The notes: generated by a model from the sequence alone, not told the origin. Numbered from the stretch's first letter, positions 7,905-16,887 are shown. The stretch: 42,610 bases of DNA from Pelolinea sp. (GCA_012797975.1 JAAZOD010000016.1:1-42610), one strand, 5' to 3'. Program-made: numbers and translations.

Positions 7905-9689
7905 CTACTTGCCCATTCTTTCCCGTTCAGCGGCAACAATGCTGGCATCCAGTTTTTTGAAGAGGGGTTCCGGCTTTAAGAATTTATCCCCCGGTCTGAG
8001 AGTGCTGGGGCTCCATTCCCCAGCCGCTTTGGTGGGGTCGTAGCGCAAAATGGTGTGTTCGCCCAGCTCGTCCTTCACTTTTTCCACAAATTGTGACCCG
8101 AACAATTGATCGTTGTGCCCAAAATAAGCATGCAATTGTTGGCTGGTAAAAGGCAAAAAGGGAGCAAACAGGATCTTGAGGGAATCGATGGCTCGCATGG
8201 CAACATAGATGGCGCGTGCTGCAGTCTGCGCATCGGTTTTAATGTTCATCCAGGGAGCGGTTTGATCAAGATATTTGTTCACCTCCGTAGCCAGGCGCAT
8301 CACTTCTGACAGCGCAGCCCGCAAATGCACCTGCTCCAATTCCTTCCCTACTGTATCAAACCCCCCTTCAATGGCTGCCAGCAAGGTCGCATCCAGCTCC
8401 GTCAGAGGCCCCGGTTCGGGCACCACGCCTTCCCAATATTTATAGGCAAAGGAAAGCACGCGGTTCGCCAGATTTCCCCAGGTGGCAACCAGTTCATCAT
8501 TATTACGATGGTAAAACTCTTCCCAATCCCAGTCGGCATCGCGCGTTTCGGGCATGATCATGGTCAGGTAATAGCGAAATGCGTCGGGGTCATAGCGGCT
8601 TAAAAAGTCTTTTCCCCACACTGCCCAATTGCGGCTGCCGGAGATCTTCTTGCCCTCCAAATTCAAGAATTCATTGGCCGGCACATCATATGGCAGCACG
8701 AATTTTTCTTTTTTCGGCTCCCCATACAGCTCGTCGAACTTTTCACCACAGCCGATCAGCTCAGCAGGCCAGATAATGGCATGGAAAGGAATATTATCCT
8801 TTCCTATGAAGTACAGTGTTTTGGCATCAGGGTTCTTCCACCAATCCCGCCAGGCGGTTTGTTTTCCTTCCAATTTGCTCCATTCGATGGAAGCGGAGAG
8901 ATATCCGATCACCGCTTCAAACCAAACATACAGGCATTTATGATCCCACCCTTCAAGCGGGACAGGGATGCCCCAGTCGAGGTCGCGGGTGATCGGTCTG
9001 CCATGCAACCCCTCGCTCTGAATCTGGCCCAGCGATTGGCGGATCACGTTGGGTCGCCAGTAGGATTGTCTTTCACTCAGAAAATCGACCACTTCCTGCT
9101 GCATCTTTGCCAGATCCAGAAAGAAATGTTCCGTCTCGCGCAATTCGGGGGTGGAACCATCAATTTTGCTGCGCGGGTTGATCAACTTTGTGGCCTCCAG
9201 CAAGTTTCCGCATTTATCGCATTGATCGCTGCGGGCACCTTCAAAACCGCAAATATAACAGGTCCCTTCCACATACCGATCGGGTAAAAATCGTTTTTGA
9301 GCGGTGGAATACCACTGCAATTGTTTTTCGGTATACAAATATCCATTTTCCAGCAATGTTGTAAACATGGTTTGAGAAATATGAAAATGGTTGCTGGTAT
9401 GGGTGGAGGTGAACAGATCATACAGAATTCCCACCTGCTGGAATAATTCCAGGAAGCCGGCGTGGAAATGCTGATAAACATCTTCGGAGCTCACCCCTTC
9501 CGCATCCGCGCGCACGGTAATAGGAGTTCCATGTGAATCGCTGCCTGACACCATCAACACTTTGTTACCTTTCAAACGATGATATCGTGCGAAAATATCA
9601 GCCGGTAAGTGCGATCCGATCAGATTTCCTGCATGAATTTCCGCATTGGCATACGGCCAGGCAACAGCAACCAGTACATTTTCAGGCAT
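7905..9689 (-). CDS. metG: Methionyl-tRNA synthetase
   Basis: Charges tRNA-Met with methionine. The protein has 594 aa when started at the ATG at 9689 (MPENVLVAVAWPYANAEIHAGN). The class I HIGH motif appears as HAGN (19-22). A connective-peptide zinc knuckle has C144/C147 and C157/C160. The KMSKS loop reads KISGS at 348-352. The anticodon-binding helical region follows; there is no C-terminal tRNA-binding (Trbp111-like) extension, so it is the shorter form. GGGAG shortly upstream supports this start. The frame is open to 9983, but that extension would run antisense through the cobalamin riboswitch and has no MetRS character. The gene is convergent with pncC and divergent from the btu operon. 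Confidence 0.95.
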   Translation of the reverse strand: MPENVLVAVAWPYANAEIHAGNLIGSHLPADIFARYHRLKGNKVLMVSGSDSHGTPITVRADAEGVSSEDVYQHFHAGFLELFQQVGILYDLFTSTHTSNHFHISQTMFTTLLENGYLYTEKQLQWYSTAQKRFLPDRYVEGTCYICGFEGARSDQCDKCGNLLEATKLINPRSKIDGSTPELRETEHFFLDLAKMQQEVVDFLSERQSYWRPNVIRQSLGQIQSEGLHGRPITRDLDWGIPVPLEGWDHKCLYVWFEAVIGYLSASIEWSKLEGKQTAWRDWWKNPDAKTLYFIGKDNIPFHAIIWPAELIGCGEKFDELYGEPKKEKFVLPYDVPANEFLNLEGKKISGSRNWAVWGKDFLSRYDPDAFRYYLTMIMPETRDADWDWEEFYHRNNDELVATWGNLANRVLSFAYKYWEGVVPEPGPLTELDATLLAAIEGGFDTVGKELEQVHLRAALSEVMRLATEVNKYLDQTAPWMNIKTDAQTAARAIYVAMRAIDSLKILFAPFLPFTSQQLHAYFGHNDQLFGSQFVEKVKDELGEHTILRYDPTKAAGEWSPSTLRPGDKFLKPEPLFKKLDASIVAAERERMGK

Positions 9690-9784
9690 ACAGACGCTCC
9701 CAATCAGAATAATCTCGATTTTATCATGAAGAGTTCCTCCCGCGCTGCCATGCCGGAAAGCCACAGAATTTTCCCTGATTTCGC

Positions 9785-9813
9785 TTGACGGTTCCGATTT
9801 TTCTGAATACAAT
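9785..9813 (+). promoter_or_regulatory. Predicted promoter of the cobalamin-regulated btu operon
   Basis: TTGACG (9785-9790), 17-base spacer, TACAAT (9808-9813): a close sigma70-type match. Transcription would begin near 9820, just ahead of the riboswitch. Confidence 0.72.
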
Positions 9814-9821
9814 GATCCTGT

Positions 9822-9990
9822 AAATGTGTTCTGGTGTCCTCTCCCCGGATGGAAGGGCACAATGGCGAAACCGGTATCCAAAGTCCGGTGCTGTCCCGCA
9901 ACTGTATGGTTCGATGAACCAAGCCAGGTCGACCGCCAGAACGAAAAGAAAAATACACGCTCTCGAGGATAGGAGGTGACCATTGGTAAT
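9822..9990 (+). ncRNA. Cobalamin riboswitch
   Basis: Contains the hallmark segment CTGTCCCGCAACTGT at 9891-9905, preceded by CCGGT...GTCCGGTG pairing blocks and followed by AAGCCAGGTCGACCGCC (9920-9936), the conserved AdoCbl-type core. The outer helix pairs TTCTGG near 9829 with CCAGAA near 9936-9941. The boundaries are approximate. It lies between a good promoter and btuFCD, matching the known role of cobalamin riboswitches in switching off B12 uptake genes when B12 is plentiful. The region 9690-10062 holds no other gene. Confidence 0.93.
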
Positions 9991-10004
9991 CAGAAAACAT
10001 ACAT

Positions 10005-10036
10005 AATCTGTCAGATGTTTGGCAGATTTTTTCTTT
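10005..10036 (+). terminator. Riboswitch expression-platform terminator
   Basis: AATCTGTC (10005-10012), 8-base loop, GGCAGATT (10021-10028) with one G-U pair, then TTTTTTCTTTT. It sits between the aptamer and the btuF start, so control is probably by premature termination, not only by hiding the ribosome-binding site. Confidence 0.75.
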
Positions 10037-10062
10037 TAAATTTTCAATAGACGAGGTATATC

Positions 10063-11013
10063 ATGCAGAAAAAAATTGCATTCTTCTTAACCACATTGCT
10101 CATCGCTGCATCGCTGATCGGCTGTAACAAAGCTGCTGTTGAACCGGTTGCGGCGATCGTTGAAGAGACCGCTTCTACCCAGATCATGCTTCAGGATGGG
10201 CTCGGCAGAGAAATTGTCCTGGAGCAGCCGGCTGCCCGCATCGTTTCCCTTTCCCCTTCCAACACCGAAATATTGTTTGCAGTCGGCGCCGGGGATCAAG
10301 TGGTCGGGCGGGATTCTTTCTCCGATTATCCCGAAAAAGCCCAAACTCTGGTCGACGTGGGGGGTGGCTATTCCGAGTACAACCTGGAACAGATCGTCCA
10401 ACTGGAACCGGATCTGGTGCTGGCAGCCGAAATCAATACTGTCGAACTGGTGCAGTCGATCGAAGATCTGGGCATTCCCGTTTTTTATATCAGCAATCCG
10501 CTCACCTTTGATGATCTCTACAAGAACATCGAAAATGTGGGCCTGTTGACCGGCCAGGCTGATGCCGCCCAAACCGTGGTCGCAGGAATCCAAAGCCGAG
10601 TGGATGCGGTCGTTACCGCTGTTGCCAAAGCGGATAGCACCCCGCTCGTTTTCTATGAACTGGATGCCACCGATCCAACCAAACCCTATACCGCCGGGCC
10701 GGATACTTTCTACAGTACTCTGATCGGCATGGCGGGTGGCAAGAATGTTGGCGATGCTCTCACCTCTTCCTGGGCACAGATCAGTCTTGAAGAGCTGGTC
10801 ATCCAGGATCCGGATATCATTTTGTTGGGTGACTCATTATGGGGCATCACACCCGACAGTGTGGGGCAACGGGAAGGATGGAGCACTTTAACTGCCGTAA
10901 AGGAAGGAAATGTTCTTCCGTTTGATGATAATTTGCTGGCACGTCCCGGTCCACGCCTGGTGGATGGGTTGGAAGCCCTGGCTCAGATTCTCCATCCGGA
11001 GGTATTCCAATAG
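10063..11013 (+). CDS. btuF: Cobalamin (corrinoid) ABC transporter substrate-binding lipoprotein
   Basis: 316 aa. A lipoprotein signal peptide ends in the lipobox LIGC with the lipidated cysteine at residue 21, so the protein is tethered to the outer face of the membrane. The mature part is a class III two-lobe periplasmic-binding fold joined by a long helix. It opens with DGLGREIVLEQPAARIVSLSPSNTEILFAVGAG, typical of BtuF/FhuD/FepB proteins. The family alone does not separate corrinoids from iron siderophores; the upstream cobalamin riboswitch makes a corrinoid the probable ligand. GAGG before the ATG at 10063 supports the start. The last base of its TAG is the first base of the btuC GTG. 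Confidence 0.9.
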   Translation: MQKKIAFFLTTLLIAASLIGCNKAAVEPVAAIVEETASTQIMLQDGLGREIVLEQPAARIVSLSPSNTEILFAVGAGDQVVGRDSFSDYPEKAQTLVDVGGGYSEYNLEQIVQLEPDLVLAAEINTVELVQSIEDLGIPVFYISNPLTFDDLYKNIENVGLLTGQADAAQTVVAGIQSRVDAVVTAVAKADSTPLVFYELDATDPTKPYTAGPDTFYSTLIGMAGGKNVGDALTSSWAQISLEELVIQDPDIILLGDSLWGITPDSVGQREGWSTLTAVKEGNVLPFDDNLLARPGPRLVDGLEALAQILHPEVFQ

Positions 11014-12044
11014 TGCGTCAATCAAGCGCGGTTCGATGGATCGTGTTTCTTGTCATAGGAGTACTGCTGGCAGCGCTCTTGAGCGTCATGCTGGGAAGCG
11101 TGTCCATCCCATTCAAAGAAATCCTCTCAATTTTTAAGGGTAAGGTGGATAGCGGGTCCACCTTACCCGCAGTTCAGGGAAAATTTTCCAGCATTGTGTT
11201 CGACCTGCGCATTCCGCGCACCCTCCTGGTTTTGCTGGTGGGTGCGGCTCTGGCGACCAGCGGCGGAGCTTATCAGGGTCTGTTCCAAAATCCCTTGGCG
11301 GATCCCTACTTGATCGGTGTCGCTTCCGGGGCCGGGTTGGGATCCATTGTTGCCATGACCATCCAGTGGCCGCAGGACCTGCTGGGATATTTTGCTGTGC
11401 CCATCAGTGCTTTCATCGGTTCCATCCTGGCTGTGCTGCTCGTCTACTCCCTCTCCAAAGTTGGCAAAACGGTGCATAATACCACCCTTATTTTGGCCGG
11501 GGTGGCGGTCAGTTCTCTTTCCAATGCGCTTACTTCTTTTCTGCTCATCAACGCTGGGGGGGAGTTGCGGCGCGCCATCGTATGGATGATGGGGGGCAGC
11601 ACTCTGGTGGGTTGGAAGCCGGTCATCGCCTCCGCTCCCTTCATTTTGCTTGGCATCGCCCTGCTGTGCAGCATGGGCTATCCATTGAATGTGCTCCAAT
11701 TTGGCGACGAGGAAGCCCAGCAAATGGGGGTGCCGGTAAAGAAAGTCCGCATCCTGATCATTCTGGCGGCCAGTTTGACCACCGCAGCCGCTGTTGCTTT
11801 TTGCGGCACCATTGCTTTTGTTGGTCTGGTCGTGCCGCACATCCTGCGCCGGCTGGTCGGAAATGATCACCGCCTGCTGCTGCCGCTCTCAGCCCTGGGA
11901 GGTGCCATCTTTTTGACCATTTCAGATATTCTTGCCCGCACCCTGCTCGCTCCTCAAGAAATTCCGGTCGGCGTGATCACCATTTTATTTGGAGCGCCAT
12001 TCTTTTTGTTCATTCTGCGCAAAACAAAAAGGAAGATCTGGTAA
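11013..12044 (+). CDS. btuC: Cobalamin ABC transporter permease
   Basis: 343 aa FecCD/BtuC-family membrane subunit with about ten hydrophobic segments. Diagnostic stretches are LRIPRTLLVLLVGAALATSGG near the N-terminus, FQNPLADPYLIGVASGAGLG, and CGTIAFVGLVVPHILRRLVG followed by NDHRLLLPLSALGGA near the C-terminus. The segment around GTIAFVGLVVPH contains the cytoplasmic coupling helices that meet the ATPase. The GTG start overlaps the btuF stop by one base, with GGAGG at 10998-11002 as ribosome-binding site. It works as a dimer with BtuD. Confidence 0.93.
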   Translation: MRQSSAVRWIVFLVIGVLLAALLSVMLGSVSIPFKEILSIFKGKVDSGSTLPAVQGKFSSIVFDLRIPRTLLVLLVGAALATSGGAYQGLFQNPLADPYLIGVASGAGLGSIVAMTIQWPQDLLGYFAVPISAFIGSILAVLLVYSLSKVGKTVHNTTLILAGVAVSSLSNALTSFLLINAGGELRRAIVWMMGGSTLVGWKPVIASAPFILLGIALLCSMGYPLNVLQFGDEEAQQMGVPVKKVRILIILAASLTTAAAVAFCGTIAFVGLVVPHILRRLVGNDHRLLLPLSALGGAIFLTISDILARTLLAPQEIPVGVITILFGAPFFLFILRKTKRKIW

Positions 12045-12047
12045 ACC

Positions 12048-12818
12048 ATGCTGCACGTCGAAACCCTTTCCGTTACCATGAATCAAAAAGCCATCCTCAG
12101 CGGCATCTCGTTCGAACTGCACAAGGGAAAAATATTGGGCTTGATCGGTCCGAACGGCGCCGGGAAGACCACCCTGATCCGTGCCATCAATGGATCAGTG
12201 GATATTGAGCAAGGGAAAATCGTCTTCAAGAAACAGGACCTGACCGCCCTGAACGTTCAGGAACACGCCCGGTTCATCGCCACGGTCCCTCAAAATCGGA
12301 TCATTCCGGCAGGTTTCACAGTGCGCCAGATTGTGCTGATGGGAAGAACACCCTATCTCAACTGGTTTGGCAGATCCACAAAAGAAGATGAGCAGATCGC
12401 GGAACAAGCCATGCGCCGCACCGATACGCTGTCGCTCGCAGATGTGACTGCGGATGAACTCTCGGGTGGTGAACAGCAGCGGGTCATCCTGGCGCGCGCT
12501 TTTGCACAAAATACACCTTTGCTGCTGTTGGATGAGCCAACCACTCATTTGGATATCCGCTTTCAAATGGAATTTCTGGATCTCTTGTTTGAACATGTTC
12601 GGGAAGAAAAGATGTCGGTCATCATTGCCATGCATGATCTGAATCAAGCCATGCGGTTCTGCGATGAGGTCCTTTTGCTTTCCCAAGGCAAGATATACGC
12701 CAGCGGCAAGCCGCAAGATGTCTTAACCGAAAAGAAACTCTCAACGGTCTATCAATATCCCATCAAGATCAAATACAACCATGGAGATACGCCGGTTTAT
12801 ATTTACCCCAAGTTCTAG
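12048..12818 (+). CDS. btuD: Cobalamin ABC transporter ATP-binding protein
   Basis: 256 aa ABC ATPase that powers the BtuC channel. It has Walker A GPNGAGKTT, the Q-loop region VPQNRIIPAGFTVRQIVLMGR, signature LSGGEQQRV, Walker B LLLLDEPTTHLDI and the switch histidine in AMHDLNQA. This belongs to the FecE/BtuD class. The start is 3 bases after the btuC stop, and the gene closes the riboswitch-controlled operon. Its stop TAG shares the palindrome CTAG (12815-12818) with the stop of the HAD gene on the other strand. Confidence 0.94.
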   Translation: MLHVETLSVTMNQKAILSGISFELHKGKILGLIGPNGAGKTTLIRAINGSVDIEQGKIVFKKQDLTALNVQEHARFIATVPQNRIIPAGFTVRQIVLMGRTPYLNWFGRSTKEDEQIAEQAMRRTDTLSLADVTADELSGGEQQRVILARAFAQNTPLLLLDEPTTHLDIRFQMEFLDLLFEHVREEKMSVIIAMHDLNQAMRFCDEVLLLSQGKIYASGKPQDVLTEKKLSTVYQYPIKIKYNHGDTPVYIYPKF

Positions 12819-13492
12819 ACCAACAGTGAGAGAAGATCAGCAGGGGAAGAGAGGATAAAATCGGCCGCCGCCCTGCGCAGTTCTTTGAGCGTGCCAAACC
12901 CACTGAGCAATCCCACCGTCTTCATGCCGGCTGCTTTGCCAGCCATGATATCCACAATGGTATCTCCGACCATCAGGCATTTTTCGGGTGGTACAGCCAG
13001 CTTTTCAGCAGCGTACAACAATGGATGAGGAAAAGGCTTGGTATAGTAACAGGTTTGTGCGGTCACCACTACACTAAAATAATGTTCCAGAGAAAATTGG
13101 TGCAGAAAACGGGAAACCCCCGCTTCATTGCGCGCACTCACAACGCCCAGTTTATAGTGTTCATACAGCATCATAATCGTTTTTTCCACCCCCTCGATGA
13201 GGCCAAAATCCTTTTCACTATCTTTCTTTTCTAAAAGGACACCGCGGGGGAAAAGCTTCACGAAAAAGTTGTCAAGGCCGAGCTGGTCGATGATGTGAAA
13301 AGTCACATTGAAAAAGGTCATGGATAGCGTGACTATGTTGCGCGCAAATTTCTGCAAGACGGGATCCTTCCAAAGAAAATGGAGGAAGCGCAGGTGCTTC
13401 ATGATCTGCTCAATGATCTGGTCATCGGAATCGCTCAAAGTGCCGTCGATGTCAAAAAGAATCGCTTCGATCCCCGCTAAAGATTGTTCCAT
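12815..13492 (-). CDS. HAD-superfamily hydrolase, phosphoglycolate-phosphatase type
   Basis: 225 aa. All four HAD motifs are visible: DIDGT with nucleophile D14 and acid/base D16, the motif II serine in VVSARNE, the motif III lysine in YTKPFPHP, and the motif IV acidic pair in GDTIVDIMAGKAAG. A helical cap of the C1 type lies between motifs I and II. The layout resembles Gph/PpaX phosphatases, but the substrate cannot be read from sequence. AGGAG lies just upstream of the ATG at 13492. It starts 8 bases after the C39 peptidase gene and is probably cotranscribed with it. Confidence 0.85.
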   Translation of the reverse strand: MEQSLAGIEAILFDIDGTLSDSDDQIIEQIMKHLRFLHFLWKDPVLQKFARNIVTLSMTFFNVTFHIIDQLGLDNFFVKLFPRGVLLEKKDSEKDFGLIEGVEKTIMMLYEHYKLGVVSARNEAGVSRFLHQFSLEHYFSVVVTAQTCYYTKPFPHPLLYAAEKLAVPPEKCLMVGDTIVDIMAGKAAGMKTVGLLSGFGTLKELRRAAADFILSSPADLLSLLV

Positions 13493-13500
13493 TGCACTCC

Positions 13501-14781
13501 TTAATTCGCATTCACATAATCAATGGCCCATAATGCATCTTGATAATCTTCGCGGATCTTCAAGGCATCACGGAAATAACTGAGGGCAGTACTTTTATCT
13601 CCTTTTTGATAAAAAGCCCACCCACGCCACAACATGGCTTCTTCGGAGGTGCGGGAGATCTCCAGCGCATATTTGGTAAGCGTCAGCAGATCATCGGTGC
13701 GCCCGATCTGAAAATATGCAATGAAAGGGCCAAACTGATAGCGCAACATCCGCTGTGGCAAACCAATACTGCGGGCAGTATCATATGCCTGGGCTGCCTG
13801 CGAATAGTTCTTAAAATAAACCTGGTTGGTGCCGAGATTGAACCAGGCAAATGCGTTCTCGGGATCATCGTTCGTTTCTTGTTGAGCAATCGCCAGCGCA
13901 TTTTCACGGTTCTTGTCCACATCCCAATCCTCTCCCAGGATGGCTTTCAGAATTTGTTCCTGCTCCTCGCGGTAGACAACGATATAGACACGGTTGAAGC
14001 CCTGCCACCGCTTGCTCAAGATATCATAATTAATGGACTGGTTCGGTCCGATCTCGGAATCTTGGGCCGTAAAAGTGCGCGTGGTATCGTTGTAGCCGGT
14101 GATGAGCAGATAATGCCCTGACCAAAGATCATCTTCAGGCCAATATTTCCGATCCGTCGTGAAAGATTCCTCGATCATGACCGGAAAACCGGCCGCCAGC
14201 AGATCTTTGATCTGCTCGATATTTCCACCCACGCGGAATTCCGCCTTCAGCCAACCGGAATAGTTGCGCACGTAATAAACCAGCTCCTCAACATTCACAT
14301 TACGATCATCACGGGTAGGTTTTACAATGCTGGCGATATCATATTGATCGCCTTGCCAGCCATAGTACCGCAGATAGAGAGCCAGGGTTGCTGGTCCGCA
14401 GTTATTCCAATCTTGCTTATCTTTAGTTTCATCATAAGCCGGCGGATTGAGAATAGTGGAAGCGGGAATGGGGGTGGGAACGATGGTGGGCGTAGGAGTG
14501 ATCACAGAAGTTGGCGTGTTTGTAGAAAGCTGTGCGGTGCTAGAAGGGTTCTGCGTCTCGTTGGCACGGTTGACCATCGGCGCAGGCAATGCTTCTACCG
14601 GATTGAGCAGACGCTGAACATACGTGAGCGCCATATCCATACGCCAACTGACCACGCGGTTAACCCACGGGATCTGATACAGTCCGATGCCCAGAACAAT
14701 AAGAAAACAAACCACATAAAAAACGGTACGCGATGGTTTGCGTTTTTTCTTTTTATACGGAATATATTCAGGATATGCCAT
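13501..14781 (-). CDS. Membrane-anchored C39-like cysteine peptidase with TPR repeats
   Basis: 426 aa. A lysine-rich N-terminus (about 10-17) and one transmembrane helix (about 19-37) precede a Thr/Pro linker (TPTPTIVPTPIPAS, about 95-108). A Peptidase_C39_2 domain follows with catalytic C128 in WNNCGPA, H222 in SGHYLLITGY and D240 in TAQDSE. The C-terminal third (about 290-420) is made of TPR-like helical pairs ending in YFRDALKIREDYQDALWAID. The triad is complete, so it may be an active thiol protease on the outer side of the membrane, although many members of this family are uncharacterised. The ATG at 14781 follows a TAAAAT box by six bases, suggesting a leaderless message. Confidence 0.85.
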   Translation of the reverse strand: MAYPEYIPYKKKKRKPSRTVFYVVCFLIVLGIGLYQIPWVNRVVSWRMDMALTYVQRLLNPVEALPAPMVNRANETQNPSSTAQLSTNTPTSVITPTPTIVPTPIPASTILNPPAYDETKDKQDWNNCGPATLALYLRYYGWQGDQYDIASIVKPTRDDRNVNVEELVYYVRNYSGWLKAEFRVGGNIEQIKDLLAAGFPVMIEESFTTDRKYWPEDDLWSGHYLLITGYNDTTRTFTAQDSEIGPNQSINYDILSKRWQGFNRVYIVVYREEQEQILKAILGEDWDVDKNRENALAIAQQETNDDPENAFAWFNLGTNQVYFKNYSQAAQAYDTARSIGLPQRMLRYQFGPFIAYFQIGRTDDLLTLTKYALEISRTSEEAMLWRGWAFYQKGDKSTALSYFRDALKIREDYQDALWAIDYVNAN

Positions 14782-14787
14782 GCGCCA

Positions 14788-14793
14788 ATTTTA
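14788..14793 (-). promoter_or_regulatory. -10 box of the C39 peptidase gene, leaderless layout
   Basis: TAAAAT on the minus strand, six bases (TGGCGC), then the ATG at 14781. It has the same geometry as the divergent promoter at 14841-14846. Confidence 0.4.
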
Positions 14794-14818
14794 CCTTATC
14801 CCTCCCCTTTGAATAGGA

Positions 14819-14846
14819 TTGAAAGAGTCTGAATTATTGATATAAT
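14819..14846 (+). promoter_or_regulatory. Promoter of the miaB-like gene, leaderless layout
   Basis: TTGAAA (14819-14824), 16-base spacer, TATAAT (14841-14846), six bases (CGCCGC), then the ATG at 14853. No ribosome-binding site is possible upstream of the likely start of transcription. Confidence 0.6.
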
Positions 14847-14852
14847 CGCCGC

Positions 14853-16178
14853 ATGTTTTATCATATTTGGACAGAGGGCTGCCAGATGAATGTGGCAGAT
14901 TCGACCCGGCTCTCATCAGCGTTGGAACAGCTTGGATATAGGCCCGCCCCACAGATTGAAGCTGCCGATGTCATTGTGCTCAATACTTGCGTGGTCAGGC
15001 AAAGCGCTGAAGAGAAGGCAATTGGCAGACTTTCATCATTAAAAAAGATCAAAGAACAAAGACCACAAACGGTCATTTGTCTGATGGGCTGCATGGTTGG
15101 CATGGGTGATTTTTCACCATTGCAGAAACGCTTTCCATTCGTGGACGTTTTTTCAGCTCCTTCAGATACCAGCCGTTTGATCAGCTATCTATTGGAAACA
15201 GAACGATTGAAAACCAGCGATCACCATGCTGCAGCATGGACAATTTTGGAACAGAATGACGATTTTGTCCTGCCTGTTGAGATGCGCGGAAACAGCGTGG
15301 CAGCCTTTGTCCCGATCGTGCTGGGATGTTCCCATGCTTGCAGTTACTGCGTGATCCCGCTGCGGCGTGGGAGAGAGATCAGCCGCCCGCCTGAAAAGAT
15401 CTTATCGGAGGTGTGCAAGCTGGCCGAGCAGGGTATTCAGGAGATCACCCTGCTGGGTCAAATCGTGGATCGCTATGGCAGGGAAAATCCCGTCTATCCG
15501 ACCTTGGCCGAGTTGATCCGTCAGATCCATCCGGTGGACGGGGTCCAACGCATCCGCTTTCTCACATCCCATCCGAACTGGATGACGGATGAACTTTTGG
15601 GAACCCTGAGCGAACTGCCCAAGGTGATGCCTCATTTTGAGCTCCCGATTCAGGCCGGCGATGATGAAGTGCTGCGCCGGATGCGGCGCGGTTATACGGT
15701 CGAAAAATATCTCTCCATTGTGGAAAAGATCCGTGCCCGTTTTCCATTTTCGTCTATCGCAACCGATCTCATTGTCGGCTTTCCCGGAGAAACTGCTCAG
15801 CAGTTCGAACATTCTCTGCAAATGTTAACCACGGTCAGACCTGATATGACCCACGTGGCACGCTACTCTCCCCGCCCTGGCACCTATTCGGCCATGCATA
15901 TGGAGGATTCGGTACCGGATGAGGAAAAATGGGAAAGGTTCCGCGCTGTTGAAACCTTGCAAGAGAAAATCACCGCCGAAATCAACACCAGATACCTGGG
16001 AGAAAATATCCCTGTGCTGTTCGAAGGAAAGAAAAAAGAACGCTGGTTTGGCCGAACCCCCACCAACAAACTGGTTTTCACTGATTCCGCCACGTCCCTG
16101 TTGGGGAAGATCGAAAGCGTCAAGATCACATGGGCAGGACCCTGGTCCATGATCGGTGATATTTCAGCGGATCAATAA
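14853..16178 (+). CDS. miaB: tRNA methylthiotransferase, MiaB type
   Basis: Radical SAM enzyme that adds a methylthio group to N6-isopentenyladenosine 37 of tRNA. The 441 aa equal the usual length. The N-terminal UPF0004 domain supplies the auxiliary cluster cysteines C10 (EGCQMNVADS), C46 and C80 (MGCM). The radical SAM CxxxCxxC is C159/C163/C166 (GCSHACSYCVIPLRRGRE). Further family blocks are EITLLGQ, RIRFLTSHPNWM and TDLIVGFPGET. A TRAM-like RNA-binding segment closes the protein. GCQMN and the SHP block favour MiaB over RimO or MtaB, but LGQIVDRYG departs from the usual MiaB LGQNVNSYG, so the exact subfamily is not certain. The message is predicted to be leaderless. Confidence 0.88.
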   Translation: MFYHIWTEGCQMNVADSTRLSSALEQLGYRPAPQIEAADVIVLNTCVVRQSAEEKAIGRLSSLKKIKEQRPQTVICLMGCMVGMGDFSPLQKRFPFVDVFSAPSDTSRLISYLLETERLKTSDHHAAAWTILEQNDDFVLPVEMRGNSVAAFVPIVLGCSHACSYCVIPLRRGREISRPPEKILSEVCKLAEQGIQEITLLGQIVDRYGRENPVYPTLAELIRQIHPVDGVQRIRFLTSHPNWMTDELLGTLSELPKVMPHFELPIQAGDDEVLRRMRRGYTVEKYLSIVEKIRARFPFSSIATDLIVGFPGETAQQFEHSLQMLTTVRPDMTHVARYSPRPGTYSAMHMEDSVPDEEKWERFRAVETLQEKITAEINTRYLGENIPVLFEGKKKERWFGRTPTNKLVFTDSATSLLGKIESVKITWAGPWSMIGDISADQ

Positions 16179-16179
16179 A

Positions 16180-16887
16180 ATGAAAAAAATCGGAAAGGTC
16201 CTTTTAATCGGATTGGGTATCATGATCGTTGTGGTATGCATGGTATTTTATGAAACCATTATTCATCCTCAACGGTCTTCAAAAGTGGTTCAGTTCTTGC
16301 GCAACCCTGAAGAACACACTGATTGGGCGGTAAAAGCCCAATCGCGTTGTCAGGATGCGCCCTTTCTATTGCCGACGGATGGCCTGATTGGTTACCTGTG
16401 GGGAGACTCTTTCCGGATCGGCAAGCACCATCAAGGGATCGATATCTTCGGCGGCACTGAAGCAGGCATCACCCCCGTGTATGCCGCATACGATGGTTAC
16501 CTGACCCGCTTGCCCGATTGGAAATCATCCTTGATCATTCGGATTCCCGATGACCCGCTGCAGCCTGGTCGCCAGATCTGGACGTATTACACGCACATGG
16601 CAGACAAGAATGGAAAATCGTATATTGCGGCAGATTTTCCACCCGGCACCAGTGAAGTTTTCGTAAAAGCCGGTACCCTGCTCGGCTATCAGGGGAACTA
16701 TTCCGGTTCCGCGAATAATCCGGTGGGAGTTCACCTGCATTTTTCCATTGTTCTTTCCGATTCGGAAGGGAACTTCGAGAATGAACTGGAAATCGGCAAT
16801 ACGCTCGACCCATCTCCTTATTTCAATCTTCCGCTCAACGGGAAAGAAAATAAGGACATCATTCCGGTATGTTCCCATACCCCATAA
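16180..16887 (+). CDS. Membrane-anchored M23 family peptidase
   Basis: 235 aa. An N-terminal hydrophobic helix (about 5-24) anchors it. A single M23 domain follows with H84/D88 (HHQGID), H139 (YYTHM) and H185/H187 (VGVHLHFS). There is no LysM module, unlike the two larger M23 proteins in this window, and the domain has longer loops. Cell-wall hydrolysis is inferred from the family. I start at the ATG at 16180, one base after the miaB stop; an in-frame GTG at 16156 overlaps miaB and adds only eight residues. Neither has a clear ribosome-binding site. It probably shares the miaB transcript. Confidence 0.82.
   Translation: MKKIGKVLLIGLGIMIVVVCMVFYETIIHPQRSSKVVQFLRNPEEHTDWAVKAQSRCQDAPFLLPTDGLIGYLWGDSFRIGKHHQGIDIFGGTEAGITPVYAAYDGYLTRLPDWKSSLIIRIPDDPLQPGRQIWTYYTHMADKNGKSYIAADFPPGTSEVFVKAGTLLGYQGNYSGSANNPVGVHLHFSIVLSDSEGNFENELEIGNTLDPSPYFNLPLNGKENKDIIPVCSHTP

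Noticed and set aside
9690-9983. N-terminal extension of metG
   Set aside because: The extra 98 codons lie antisense to the cobalamin riboswitch and promoter and have no synthetase features; the MPENVLVAVAWPYANAEIHAGN start fits the family.
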